This document shows positions 35,176 through 44,510 of a DNA stretch of 64,000 nt, piece by piece. This DNA comes from Bacteroidota bacterium (lineage in GTDB: Bacteria > Bacteroidota > Bacteroidia > Chitinophagales > Chitinophagaceae), in contig CANGUG010000001.1 in assembly GCA_947457075.1 (NCBI GenBank), positions 1-64,000 on the forward strand, given 5' to 3'. Made by a program: the position numbers and the translations under genes. The notes under the pieces are model-generated. The model saw only the letters and a list, made by a program, of their open reading frames with translations, made no database searches and was not told where the DNA came from. Within the stretch, counting starts at the first letter, position 1, and each line of letters begins with the position of its first letter.

Positions 35176-35688
35176 ATGAATTTCAAAAACTTATTAGTAG
35201 CAATAGTTGTAACTATTGCAGGAACAACCACAGTAAACGCTCAAAAAACATTAGTTGACGTTGCTGTTGGATCAAAAGATCATACCACTTTAGTTGCTGC
35301 TGTAAAAGCTGCCGACTTGGTGACTACTTTACAAAGCGCAGGACCATTTACCGTTTTTGCACCAACAAACGCGGCATTTGCAAAACTACCAGCTGCTACA
35401 GTTAGCTATCTTCTTAAGCCAGAGAACAAGGCTGCATTAGTTAAAATTTTAACTTACCACGTAATCGCTGGAAGTTTTAATGCTGCAGCAGTAGTTAAAG
35501 CCATCACTGATGGCGGTGGTTCAGCAACCCTAAAAACAGTTAGTGGTGGTAACCTAGTTGCTTCTATCAAAGAAGGCAAGGTAATTTTAACTGACGAAAA
35601 AGGTGCAACTTCTACAGTAGTGGCAACCGATTTAGCTGCAAACAACGGATTGATCCATGTAGTGGATGCAGTTGTTTTACCTAAATAA
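35176..35688 (+). CDS. Fasciclin (FAS1) domain exported protein
   Basis: A 170-residue secreted protein with a signal peptide ending NAQ (about 23) and one FAS1 domain. The conserved motif TVFAPTNAAFAKLP (about 57-70) and the C-terminal H-box phrase NGLIHVVDAVVLP are both present. FAS1 proteins take part in adhesion or bind small ligands. It is a single gene closed by the strong terminator at 35732-35768. Confidence 0.9.
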   Translation: MNFKNLLVAIVVTIAGTTTVNAQKTLVDVAVGSKDHTTLVAAVKAADLVTTLQSAGPFTVFAPTNAAFAKLPAATVSYLLKPENKAALVKILTYHVIAGSFNAAAVVKAITDGGGSATLKTVSGGNLVASIKEGKVILTDEKGATSTVVATDLAANNGLIHVVDAVVLPK

Positions 35689-35731
35689 GGTTCAAATAAT
35701 TTATACTACTTCGGTACTATGTATTTATTTC

Positions 35732-35768
35732 AAAAAGGGTTTACGATTATTACTCGTAAACCCTTTTT
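35732..35768. terminator. Bidirectional terminator
   Basis: A 15-bp perfect stem (35732-35746 with 35754-35768) with a 7-base loop, starting with five A and ending in five T. It serves the FAS1 gene on the plus strand and the amylase gene on the minus strand. Confidence 0.85.
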
Positions 35769-35775
35769 AATTGAA

Positions 35776-37314
35776 TTATGGTATAGCAACCACTACTACC
35801 TCATAAGGATTTAGTGCTACTTGATTTTGATTGAATTTTGCCTTCCCATATAAAGGCGCTCCCTTAGTGCTTATTTTTTCAAATATGGCTGTTTGTGGCT
35901 CGTTTGATAAATTTACCACCACCAATACTTTATGTTGTTGATGGGTTCTTACAAAACTATATACTTTGCTATTGTCATTAATGACGTTCGCATAGCGGCC
36001 TATTGCCAAAGCAGGATTACTTTGCTTTAGCTGTATCATTTGCTTATAATAATGAAACAAGGAGCTACTATCCTTTAATTGCGCTTCTAAGGAAATATCA
36101 TCATTTACATTTAAATGTGCTTTATTCCAGCTTGCATCCACGTTTCTATACCAGGTAGCCATTCCTTTTTCATCATAGGACTCATTCCATTTAAACGCTG
36201 TCCTACGCGGTATATCATTGCCATCGGTTCCGCCCCAAGTACCATTTTTGCCAAGCATACCAATTTCCTGTCCATAGTAAATGGAAGGAATACCACCAAT
36301 AAGTAACATCAAGGATGCGGCTACCCTTTGCTTGTCCTTATTCGGTTCGATAGAGGCAAATCGATCTATGTCGTGGTTTTCAATAAATATAATTTGGTCT
36401 TTATCGGTAGGGCATTTTGCCAAAATGGTATCTGCGTTCTTTATTAAATTTTGCTTGTCAAAAGATATAATGGCTTGTTGTAAACCAAAACCAAACATGC
36501 GATCAACACCTGCTTTTTGTAAATAGTCATATCCATATTCTCTCCATTCAGCTTGCTCCGCAACAGTCTTAAGTGCAGGATTTTGTTTTTTTAAATGCAT
36601 CATTAAGGGATTCCAAAAATCAACAAATAAATTTTTAAGTGCTGCTTTCCCGTCCAAATGATCCATGGCATGATCCAATCTAAAGCCGTCAACACCATCA
36701 TCAAATTTTCCATCCTTATTGGGATCCACAAAATAAGAGAACAACTTTTTATTATACTCTAATACTTTTTTACTTCTTAAATTCACCGTGGTTATTTTAA
36801 TGGAAGTCCCGTTATAGTTGTTTAATTGACGCAGGTCAAATATAATGGTCGCAGGAATTTTGTGGGCTGTGTCTTCAAATAAAATATAGTCACTATACTT
36901 TGAATTTAAATTGCCTACCGCGTCCTTCCACCACAAATGCTTTTCAGTAACATACTGCGTTTCCATATCCATATATACTTTCATTCCACGCTTGTGTATT
37001 TCTTTTACAAGCGACAGGTATTGCTCCATACCTCCTAAGGAAGTATCAATTTTCTCAAAATCATTGGCAAAATAATTATGGTAACAATCTGCTTCGTACA
37101 GGGGTAATAGTAAAATGGAAGTAACGCCTAAGTCCTGTAAATAAGGCAATTTTTGTTGTAAACCCTTTAAATCGCCATGTCTGTTGCCATCGCTATCATA
37201 AAAACTACGTTGAAACACATGGTAAATAACTTCGCCTTTTTTAGCAGCATTATTTTTTTGCGCATAGCTTAGGCCACCCATCAATAGGAAAAGCGTAATA
37301 AATGTATATTTCAT
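35776..37314 (-). CDS. Exported GH13 alpha-amylase-family enzyme
   Basis: A 512-residue protein with a signal peptide ending SYAQ (about 18) and a GH13 (beta/alpha)8 barrel. Region II is GFRLDHAMDH (about 210-219) with the catalytic Asp, region III is the Glu in TVAEQAEW, and region IV is IENHDIDRF. The C-terminal beta domain ends in NPYEVVVVAIP. It should hydrolyse alpha-glucosidic bonds in the periplasm. It is the last gene of the carbohydrate cluster read from 40748, 65 bases after the cytoplasmic GH13 gene. Confidence 0.88.
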   Translation of the reverse strand: MKYTFITLFLLMGGLSYAQKNNAAKKGEVIYHVFQRSFYDSDGNRHGDLKGLQQKLPYLQDLGVTSILLLPLYEADCYHNYFANDFEKIDTSLGGMEQYLSLVKEIHKRGMKVYMDMETQYVTEKHLWWKDAVGNLNSKYSDYILFEDTAHKIPATIIFDLRQLNNYNGTSIKITTVNLRSKKVLEYNKKLFSYFVDPNKDGKFDDGVDGFRLDHAMDHLDGKAALKNLFVDFWNPLMMHLKKQNPALKTVAEQAEWREYGYDYLQKAGVDRMFGFGLQQAIISFDKQNLIKNADTILAKCPTDKDQIIFIENHDIDRFASIEPNKDKQRVAASLMLLIGGIPSIYYGQEIGMLGKNGTWGGTDGNDIPRRTAFKWNESYDEKGMATWYRNVDASWNKAHLNVNDDISLEAQLKDSSSLFHYYKQMIQLKQSNPALAIGRYANVINDNSKVYSFVRTHQQHKVLVVVNLSNEPQTAIFEKISTKGAPLYGKAKFNQNQVALNPYEVVVVAIP

Positions 37315-37379
37315 AAGGATAAATTTGAATTGGTTGACTTGATTGATTTGTTTAAATGAATTAGATTGATTGAATTTGA

Positions 37380-39062
37380 TTATTGTATTTTATAAATTAC
37401 TGCCGCATAAGGTTCAAATACCTTGTTTTGACAGGGTGTTGCGTAATTGCTTATGATAATAGGGCTGCTGTCAACTTGAATATCCGTTTGGAGTATAGCA
37501 GGAGTTGCTGAAAAATTTAAAACCACTAAAAATTGTTCATTGTTTAATTGTCTGGTATAGGCAAATAGTTGCGCATTACTTTGATCAACTAATTCAAAAG
37601 AACCATAAATAAGCGTTTCATTATTTTTTCTCAATTGGACCATTTTCCTAAAATAATGAAGCACCGAATCGGGATCATTTTCTTGGGCAGCTACATTTAA
37701 GGAAGTATAATTTGAGTGTACCGCCAACCATGGATTTGAGTTAGTGAAACCAGCTTGCAGGCTACTATCCCATTGCATAGGCGTCCTTGCATTGTCCCTG
37801 CTAATTTTAGCATGTGATTGTAAAAAGGCTTCACAATCTTCCCCTTTTTGTTTTAGGCCATTGTAATAATTAATGGTGTACACATCCTGGTAGTATTCAA
37901 TATTGGTATGGTTGGTATTGACCATTCCTATTTCATCGCCATTATATATGTATGGAGTAGCACGCATACTTAATATAAATGTATGTAGCATTTTTGCAGA
38001 TAGGGTTCTAAACGCTTCGCTGTCGTTTCCAAAACGACTTACCATCCTACTCATATCATGATTGCCTAAATAAATAGTACCCCAACCTTTTTCAACAAAC
38101 ACTTTATCCCAATTGTCAAATATTTTTTTCCATTCTACCAAATCCCAATTACCCTCGTCGGAGTACATAAAATTTTCTTTGCTGACGCCAACGCCTGTAT
38201 GATCAAAATGATAAAAGCTTTGCAATTCATTTCTTTCCTCATCTACAAATAATAAAGCACTCTCCGTAGTTACAAAACTCATCTCTCCTACATTCATGCA
38301 ATCATACTTGGAAAAAACTTCTCGATGCATTTCCTGCAAATAATCGTGCAAATTAGGGCCTTGGGCATAATAGGGAAACCATTCACTGGCTTCCATTTCC
38401 TTTGGCAGGGCAGGAAAATTTGTGTCTTTTGAAATGCATGCAATTACATCCAATCTAAAACCATCAATTCCTTTATCCAACCAAAATTTCATGATAGCAT
38501 ACACCTCCTCCCGCACTTTTGGATTTTCCCAATTCAAGTCGGGTTGTTTCTCGCTGAATATATGAAAGTAGTAGCTGTTGGTGCATGCATCATATTTCCA
38601 TGCATTGCTTTGCTCATCAAAAATACTCCATCGGTAGGGTGGCTCGCCTTTTTCTGCATCCCACCAGTGATAATAATCACGATAAGGATTGTCTCTTGAC
38701 TTTCTACTTTCTTTAAACCAAGGGTGCTCGTCACTTGTATGATTCACCACGAGGTCCATAATTAATTTAATATCTCTTTCGTGCAATCCCTTTAACATTT
38801 CATCAAAATCTTCCATGGACCCAAACTCTTTCATAATGGCTTTGTAGTCCGAAATATCATAACCCATGTCGTCATTAGGGGATTCGAATATGGGATTCAT
38901 CCATACCACATCAACGCCCAAACTTTGTATATAATCCAATTTTTCAATTACTCCTTTTAAATCACCAATGCCATCCCCATTAGTATCCTTGAAACTTCGC
39001 GGATACAATTGATAAACCACTTTTTCCTTCCACCATTTTTTATTGATAAGTTGTTGATACAT
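37380..39062 (-). CDS. GH13 alpha-glucosidase / oligo-1,6-glucosidase
   Basis: A 560-residue cytoplasmic GH13 enzyme. It begins with KWWKEKVVYQLYPRSFKDTN, the usual start of the oligo-1,6-glucosidase group. Region II GFRLDVIACI contains the nucleophile Asp, region III has Glu in MNVGEMSF, and region IV is LGNHDMSRM. Val after the Asp in region II favours alpha-1,4- or 1,6-glucosidase or trehalose-type activity, not amylase. It is cotranscribed with the sugar isomerase gene 20 bases upstream. Substrate likely short malto-oligosaccharides. Confidence 0.88.
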   Translation of the reverse strand: MYQQLINKKWWKEKVVYQLYPRSFKDTNGDGIGDLKGVIEKLDYIQSLGVDVVWMNPIFESPNDDMGYDISDYKAIMKEFGSMEDFDEMLKGLHERDIKLIMDLVVNHTSDEHPWFKESRKSRDNPYRDYYHWWDAEKGEPPYRWSIFDEQSNAWKYDACTNSYYFHIFSEKQPDLNWENPKVREEVYAIMKFWLDKGIDGFRLDVIACISKDTNFPALPKEMEASEWFPYYAQGPNLHDYLQEMHREVFSKYDCMNVGEMSFVTTESALLFVDEERNELQSFYHFDHTGVGVSKENFMYSDEGNWDLVEWKKIFDNWDKVFVEKGWGTIYLGNHDMSRMVSRFGNDSEAFRTLSAKMLHTFILSMRATPYIYNGDEIGMVNTNHTNIEYYQDVYTINYYNGLKQKGEDCEAFLQSHAKISRDNARTPMQWDSSLQAGFTNSNPWLAVHSNYTSLNVAAQENDPDSVLHYFRKMVQLRKNNETLIYGSFELVDQSNAQLFAYTRQLNNEQFLVVLNFSATPAILQTDIQVDSSPIIISNYATPCQNKVFEPYAAVIYKIQ

Positions 39063-39082
39063 ATTGTGCAGGCAGGAAATTA

Positions 39083-39916
39083 TTATTGAAGAATATTTTT
39101 TAAATGACGCATCATTTTACAATTTATTTCCCACTGATTGCCTAATGGTTGCTGGGTGAAGGGCATGGATGGCATATAAGGCAATGGACCAAACTCCGGC
39201 GTAACTGTGAAAACCTTGGTATTTTTTTTATTCCTGTCCTCAATAATTGCTTTCCACCATTTTTCATATTGAGCAAAATGAATTTGCCATTCAGGTGCAA
39301 AAGGATCATTTACCTGAGGCCCTTGTTCCTGTCCCACTCTTGCATGTATATGCGCGACATGTGGAATTATTTGTTGTATGATTTGTTCCTGATCTTCCAA
39401 CATACTTTCTGATACCGTACAAAAATGTGAAAAATCACCTACCAATTCCATTTCTGGAAATTTATGTAAATAGGGAAGTAGGGAAGCAGCATGAAATGAA
39501 AATCTACCTCTATGCGTTTCATGTAAAATTCGAACGCCTGTTTTACTGCTTATGTTTAATGCTGCTTCAATAAGTCGGCAATTATCGTCAAATGAAAAAT
39601 AGTCCTTACCGGTGTGCGCATTGATAAAGCTGGGTTGAAATGCTGCTAGTTCGATTAAATTTTGCTTTACCTTATTGATATAATCATTTACCGAATTATT
39701 TTCCACTGCAACAATATGCTGTGCAATAAAAGTAAAGTCAGGATTATTGTTCATCACGTCCTCCACTTCATCCATTAATTCTTCGGTAAACCTATCTTTT
39801 AAAGAAGGTAAAAATATTTCAATGCCATCGTATCCTGCCGACAATACTTTGTCAACAAATACATCGGGCGCCTCTTTTTCTGAACCCCAATAAGTACAAC
39901 AATATTTTATTTGCAA
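39083..39916 (-). CDS. Sugar phosphate isomerase/epimerase (TIM barrel)
   Basis: A 277-residue protein of the xylose isomerase-like TIM-barrel family (AP endonuclease 2 fold). The typical GYDGIEIFLPS (about 28-38) and later HETHRGRFSFH, GDFSHF and HIHARVGQ motifs provide the metal-binding Glu, His and Asp residues. It is a sugar-metabolising or epimerising enzyme of unknown specificity. It is 10 bases from the PhyH gene upstream and 20 bases from the GH13 gene downstream, so it is in the middle of the operon. Confidence 0.82.
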   Translation of the reverse strand: MQIKYCCTYWGSEKEAPDVFVDKVLSAGYDGIEIFLPSLKDRFTEELMDEVEDVMNNNPDFTFIAQHIVAVENNSVNDYINKVKQNLIELAAFQPSFINAHTGKDYFSFDDNCRLIEAALNISSKTGVRILHETHRGRFSFHAASLLPYLHKFPEMELVGDFSHFCTVSESMLEDQEQIIQQIIPHVAHIHARVGQEQGPQVNDPFAPEWQIHFAQYEKWWKAIIEDRNKKNTKVFTVTPEFGPLPYMPSMPFTQQPLGNQWEINCKMMRHLKNILQ

Positions 39917-39926
39917 AGTATTTGTT

Positions 39927-40748
39927 TTAATAAAGAACAGGGTTAAGTGGGGTATTGATTACTTCACCAATTGTGGCGCCAGGACACCAGGTATTCCAGT
40001 CATTAATTTGATTTTTATTTTCTGGATTTTTTAATACCATGTTCTTATCCATATAAATCACGGTCATGACTTTTCTCATATCACTTGTAGTATTGGCACC
40101 TGCACGATGAAACACCCATCCACTATGAAAACTCACTTCACCTAAATCAAATGCTTCAATGACATGTTGAAAATTAGTCACTTTTAATTTTTGTTGAATA
40201 AGCGTTTCACTTTCATCTCCAATTTCTAAATCACGTCCTTCCACAATTTGATGACTGCCTGCGCTAAACTCCAAAGGACCTAATTCAAGAGGCGTCGCTT
40301 GCAAGGGAATCCATGCAGTAACCGTTTTGTCTGTTTCCAATGGCCAATAATATTGGTCAGCATGCCAAGGCGTAATGCCTCCGCCCCCTTCTTTAAACAG
40401 TGCTTGGTCATGGTACATACGAACACCTTCCACCTGCATTAAGTCTGAAGCAATTTTTGCAAGACGCTTACTAAATACAAATTCTTTTACTACCTCGTCC
40501 TCCTTCCACAAATTAAACAATTGAAGAAAGGCTTTTCCATAAGTACTTCTTTGTTCCAAAGGTGTATTTTCCTTGTTCATGATTGCTACTCTTTTGCTAA
40601 TGGCTTCATTGAAATAAGCAATCGTCGCTTCATCAAATACTTGTTTCAATTTAATGAAACGATTTTTTTGATAAAATTCAATTTGTGCTGCATTCAGTTC
40701 ATAAGGTTGGGATAATGCATCCGCGATATTGGATGGAATGGTTGACAT
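39927..40748 (-). CDS. Phytanoyl-CoA dioxygenase (PhyH) family oxygenase
   Basis: A 273-residue Fe(II)/2-oxoglutarate-dependent oxygenase. The facial triad is visible as H129-x-D131 in PWHADQYYW and a distal His at 214 in FHRAGANT. PhyH relatives hydroxylate diverse small molecules, and the substrate here is unknown. It is the first gene of the carbohydrate operon and is divergent from the AraC regulator. Placement next to a sugar isomerase hints at oxidation of a sugar or sugar-linked compound. Confidence 0.82.
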   Translation of the reverse strand: MSTIPSNIADALSQPYELNAAQIEFYQKNRFIKLKQVFDEATIAYFNEAISKRVAIMNKENTPLEQRSTYGKAFLQLFNLWKEDEVVKEFVFSKRLAKIASDLMQVEGVRMYHDQALFKEGGGGITPWHADQYYWPLETDKTVTAWIPLQATPLELGPLEFSAGSHQIVEGRDLEIGDESETLIQQKLKVTNFQHVIEAFDLGEVSFHSGWVFHRAGANTTSDMRKVMTVIYMDKNMVLKNPENKNQINDWNTWCPGATIGEVINTPLNPVLY

Positions 40749-40840
40749 ACGCTTTTATTTAGAGGATAAAAATAGTAAGCAGGTAGGATGAAAAATAACA
40801 TCGGGTTTGCCAATAATAACACTATATTGACAAATTAATT

Positions 40841-40848
40841 TATATTTG
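40841..40848 (+). promoter_or_regulatory. Putative -7 promoter element of the AraC-family gene
   Basis: TATATTTG matches the TAnnTTTG consensus 27 bases before the AraC-family start codon, in the divergent space shared with the PhyH gene. Confidence 0.45.
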
Positions 40849-40875
40849 ATGTATAAACAGCATAAATAGTACTAG

Positions 40876-41721
40876 ATGAAGCCCTTATTGGAAGATATTG
40901 GTAAAAAAAGAGGTGCGGATGCTTTCTTGGCTTTTGAAATACAAGCAAACAAGCTTGAATTTTTTTGGCATTACCATCCCGAGTATGAGCTTACCTTAAT
41001 TGTAGAAGGAAAAGGGACCCGGTTAATTGGGGATCATCATGCCAATTTTGAAAGTGGCGATTTAGTGCTTATTGGGCCTGGACTGCCACATACTTGGGTT
41101 AGCGATAATTCTAGCAAAGAAAAATGCAAAGCAATTGTAATTCAATTTTCGGTAGAATTTATCAAACGCTTTGCGGAGCTAACTGAAATGACCAATATCA
41201 ATCAATTGCTATTAAGTGCTCAACAGGGCATTTCAATGAATGAAAATAATTTAACGCTTGTACATGAATTGATACATAGTTTGCCCTCACAAAAAGGGTT
41301 ACAAAAAGTGACTAATTTACTTCAGTTGCTTGAGGAAATCGCATTATTAAAAAACACTTCACTTGCTTCAATATTTTATCAGCCACTTAAAGGAAGTGAA
41401 AATGAAAAAAGAATAAATAAGGTTTGTCAATTTATACAAAAACATGCCGCAGAGCCAATAAATATACATAATGCAGCTGCGCTTGTACATTTAACACCAA
41501 GTGCTTTTTGTAAATTTTTCAAACGCGCGACTGGTAAAACTTTTTCTGATTATGTAAATGATATTCGAATAGCCAATGTTTGTAATGACTTATTGGCCAC
41601 CGATAAACAAATTGCTGAAATTGCGTATGAAAATGGCTTCGAAACCCTTACTTATTTTAATCGTATTTTTTTATTGAAAAAAAATATGTGTCCCAGTCAT
41701 TACAGAAAAGTAGGGAGCTAG
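40876..41721 (+). CDS. AraC-family transcriptional regulator with cupin domain
   Basis: A 281-residue regulator. The N-terminal 100 residues form a cupin ligand-binding domain (HYHPEYELTLIVEGKGTRLIGDH, and G-DLVLIGPGLPHTW). The C-terminal ~95 residues are an AraC double HTH (AAALVHLTPSAFCKFFKRATG and EIAYENGFETLTYFNRIF). It is divergent from the PhyH-isomerase-GH13 operon and is the likely regulator of it in response to a sugar. A 11-bp inverted repeat lies just downstream. Confidence 0.9.
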   Translation: MKPLLEDIGKKRGADAFLAFEIQANKLEFFWHYHPEYELTLIVEGKGTRLIGDHHANFESGDLVLIGPGLPHTWVSDNSSKEKCKAIVIQFSVEFIKRFAELTEMTNINQLLLSAQQGISMNENNLTLVHELIHSLPSQKGLQKVTNLLQLLEEIALLKNTSLASIFYQPLKGSENEKRINKVCQFIQKHAAEPINIHNAAALVHLTPSAFCKFFKRATGKTFSDYVNDIRIANVCNDLLATDKQIAEIAYENGFETLTYFNRIFLLKKNMCPSHYRKVGS

Positions 41722-41733
41722 TTTGTTAAATAC

Positions 41734-41769
41734 CTCGTGTAAAATTTTCATTTAGCAGTTTTACACGAG
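41734..41769. terminator. Inverted repeat after the AraC-family gene
   Basis: CTCGTGTAAAA (41734-41744) pairs with TTTTACACGAG (41759-41769) around a 14-base loop, 12 bases after the AraC stop. No T-tract follows, so it is either a weak terminator or a protective hairpin. Confidence 0.45.
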
Positions 41770-41884
41770 CACCTCATGAAACTATAACATTATCAATGAA
41801 TTACGCTTTAAAAGGTTGGCACTAGGAAGGTGTTCAACAACTAAAAAGTAGGAATATGTTTCATTTAGTTGAATTTGTTTTTTT

Positions 41885-41905
41885 TAACTACCATTTGTTA
41901 GTATT
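41885..41905 (+). promoter_or_regulatory. Near-palindrome upstream of pckA, shared with hmgA
   Basis: CTACCATTTGTTAG followed by TATT occurs about 25 bases before the pckA start. The hmgA upstream region has CTAATAATTGTTAG followed by TATT at a similar distance (about 27). The shared part is CTAnnAnTTGTTAGTATT, partly self-complementary. It could be a common operator or part of a shared promoter. Confidence 0.4.
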
Positions 41906-41922
41906 ATTGCATTCTAAATAAT

Positions 41923-43464
41923 ATGTATATGGTTGATTTATCAAATCTTGGCATTATTACTCCAACTTTACATGCAAATTTATCAAGTGACGCATTAATA
42001 CAGCTATCATTAGAGACAGATAAGGGTTCAGCTTTATCAGATACCGGCGCTTTGATCGTTTATTCTGGTGAAAAAACAGGGCGTAGTCCAAAGGATAAGC
42101 GAATTGTATTGGAAGAAAGTACTAAAGAAAGTATTAATTGGGGGGAGGTAAATCAACCCATCGACCCAACGTCCTTTAAGCAAGCAAAAAAAAATGCGAT
42201 TGATTTTTTTAATACCTGTACAGACTTATTTATTGTAGATGGGTATGCGGTATGGGATAAAAAAAATACAATCAAAGTAAGGATTATTTGTACAAAAGCA
42301 TACCATGCATTGTTCATGTACAATATGCTGATTCGACCAACGCAACAGGAGTTAGCTGATTTTGGTACACCTGATTATGTACTTTATAATGCAGGTGCTT
42401 GTAAAGCAGATACTACTATCAAAGGCATTACCACAAGTACTTCCATTCAATTGTCTTTTGAGCAAAAAGAGATTTTGATTTTTGGAACCGAATATGCAGG
42501 TGAAATGAAAAAAGCAATTTTTTCATTGCTTAACTATTTGATGCCATTGAATCAAATGCTATCAATGCATTGTTCTGCAAATGAGGCTGCCAATGGTGCT
42601 GTGAGTTTATTTTTTGGTTTGAGTGGCACTGGTAAAACTACATTGTCGGCAGATCCAAATAGGAATTTGATAGGTGACGATGAACATATCTGGAGTGAAA
42701 ATGGGATTTCAAATATTGAAGGTGGATGTTATGCAAAAGCAATTAATTTAGAGCCACAGAAAGAACCCGAAATTTATCAAGCAATCAAAAGAGGGACTAT
42801 TTTAGAAAACGTCGTTTTTGATCCTTCTACTAAAAAAGTAGATTATAACGATAAGTCAATTACCGAAAACACAAGGGCTGCTTACCCAATTGAATTTATA
42901 CCAAATGCAAAAATTCCTTGTATTGGTGGCCATCCGAATCATATTATATTTTTAACCTGTGATGCATTTGGAGTGCTGCCTCCAATTAGTAAATTAAATG
43001 CAGAACAAGCGCAATATCATTTTATTAGTGGTTATACCGCAAAAGTAGCAGGCACAGAAATGGGTGTTACAGAGCCAGTAGCTACTTTCTCCTCTTGCTT
43101 TGGTGCCGCTTTTATGGTTTGGAAGCCTACTGTTTATGCAAAATTATTGGCTGAAAAAATTACGCAGCACAATACAAATGTTTGGCTAATCAACACAGGA
43201 TGGATTGGAGGAGGATACGGTGTTGGAAAAAGAATAGACTTAAAGTATACAAGGGCAATGATTGATGCCATTCATGAAAACTTATTTCAGAATGTTACTT
43301 TTCACACTGAACCCTATTTTAACTTATCGATTCCTACCACTTGTGCAAATGTACCAAGTACCATTTTAAATCCTATCGACGCATGGACAGATAAGGACGC
43401 TTATGTACAACAGGCAAATAAATTAAAAAACCTTTTTGAGCATAATTATTTAAAATATAAATAA
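41923..43464 (+). CDS. pckA: Phosphoenolpyruvate carboxykinase (ATP)
   Basis: A 513-residue enzyme converting oxaloacetate and ATP to phosphoenolpyruvate, the entry step of gluconeogenesis. The kinase P-loop GLSGTGKTT is at 232-240, followed by DPNRNLIGDDEHIW with metal-binding Asp residues; SGEKTGRSPKDKR near residue 48 is also typical. A second Met lies two residues after the first. Length is normal (about 520-540). It is first in a set with fbp (44 bases on) and phhA (6 bases further). A shared near-palindrome lies upstream. Confidence 0.96.
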   Translation: MYMVDLSNLGIITPTLHANLSSDALIQLSLETDKGSALSDTGALIVYSGEKTGRSPKDKRIVLEESTKESINWGEVNQPIDPTSFKQAKKNAIDFFNTCTDLFIVDGYAVWDKKNTIKVRIICTKAYHALFMYNMLIRPTQQELADFGTPDYVLYNAGACKADTTIKGITTSTSIQLSFEQKEILIFGTEYAGEMKKAIFSLLNYLMPLNQMLSMHCSANEAANGAVSLFFGLSGTGKTTLSADPNRNLIGDDEHIWSENGISNIEGGCYAKAINLEPQKEPEIYQAIKRGTILENVVFDPSTKKVDYNDKSITENTRAAYPIEFIPNAKIPCIGGHPNHIIFLTCDAFGVLPPISKLNAEQAQYHFISGYTAKVAGTEMGVTEPVATFSSCFGAAFMVWKPTVYAKLLAEKITQHNTNVWLINTGWIGGGYGVGKRIDLKYTRAMIDAIHENLFQNVTFHTEPYFNLSIPTTCANVPSTILNPIDAWTDKDAYVQQANKLKNLFEHNYLKYK

Positions 43465-43508
43465 TTACCCAACAGTGTTAGATAAATAGTTAACGTAGCA
43501 ACTCTTAT

Positions 43509-44504
43509 ATGGAAAAATCAAGGATCGATTTGCCGATTGGTATAACTTTGGATCGTTTTATTAAAAGCAATCAAAGTCAATATCCAAATGCCGCTGGCGA
43601 ATTATCACAATTGTTGAGAGACGTTGCATTAGCCTCTAAAGTAGTTAATCGTGAAATTAATAAAGCAGGGTTGGTAGATATAATGGGATATGTTGGCTTA
43701 ATGAATTCAGGGGGTGATCATCAACAAAAATTAGACTTACTAGCCAATACAAGATTCACAAGAGCATTGTCAAAGGGGGGCGAAGCTTGTGGTATAGCTT
43801 CAGAAGAAACAGAACAGTTTATTGATTTAGAAAATAATGGAAAATATATTGTGACGATTGATCCATTAGATGGCTCTAGTAATATTGACGTGAATGTGTC
43901 TATTGGCACAATCTTTTCTATTTATAAAAAGCAGACACCGCCAAGCAAACCTTTACAAGAGTCAGACTTTTTACAGAAAGGCAGAGAACAAATAGCAGCA
44001 GGTTATATTTTATATGGACCATCCACAATGTTAGTATTTTCTACTGGGAACGGTGTAAACGGATTTACATATGAAAGCACTTTGGGCGAATATGTTTTGT
44101 CACATCCAGCCTTGGTTTTTAAAAATGCTAGTACTTATTATTCAATGAATGAAGGACTTAGTTTTGACATTTTAGACAAGGGGGTAACCACTTATATCAA
44201 CGAGTGTAAAGAAAAAAGAATGTCAAGTAGGTATATTGGATCTTTAGTAGCCGATTTTCATCGCAATTTATTAAAGGGGGGTATTTTTATGTATCCAAGA
44301 ACCAATCAATATCCAAATGGGAAATTAAGATTATTGTTTGAAGCAAATGCGCTAGCATTCATAGCCGAACAAGCTGGCGGACTTGCAACAACAAACGATT
44401 CCATGGTTTTGGATATTCAGCCTAATAGCATTCATCAAACTATCCCATTTTATGTTGGACCCGAAACGATGGTTAAGCAATTATTATCGCACTTAAATTT
44501 TTAG
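43509..44504 (+). CDS. fbp: Fructose-1,6-bisphosphatase, class 1
   Basis: A 331-residue enzyme that removes the 1-phosphate of fructose 1,6-bisphosphate. Signature DPLDGSSN (118-125) and the EE pair at 99-100 bind the metals, and the C-terminal part has KGGIFMYP and LRLLFEANALA. Length is normal. It lies 44 bases after pckA and 6 bases before phhA, so gluconeogenic steps and aromatic amino acid hydroxylation appear to be transcribed together. Confidence 0.96.
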   Translation: MEKSRIDLPIGITLDRFIKSNQSQYPNAAGELSQLLRDVALASKVVNREINKAGLVDIMGYVGLMNSGGDHQQKLDLLANTRFTRALSKGGEACGIASEETEQFIDLENNGKYIVTIDPLDGSSNIDVNVSIGTIFSIYKKQTPPSKPLQESDFLQKGREQIAAGYILYGPSTMLVFSTGNGVNGFTYESTLGEYVLSHPALVFKNASTYYSMNEGLSFDILDKGVTTYINECKEKRMSSRYIGSLVADFHRNLLKGGIFMYPRTNQYPNGKLRLLFEANALAFIAEQAGGLATTNDSMVLDIQPNSIHQTIPFYVGPETMVKQLLSHLNF

Positions 44505-44510
44505 AAAATT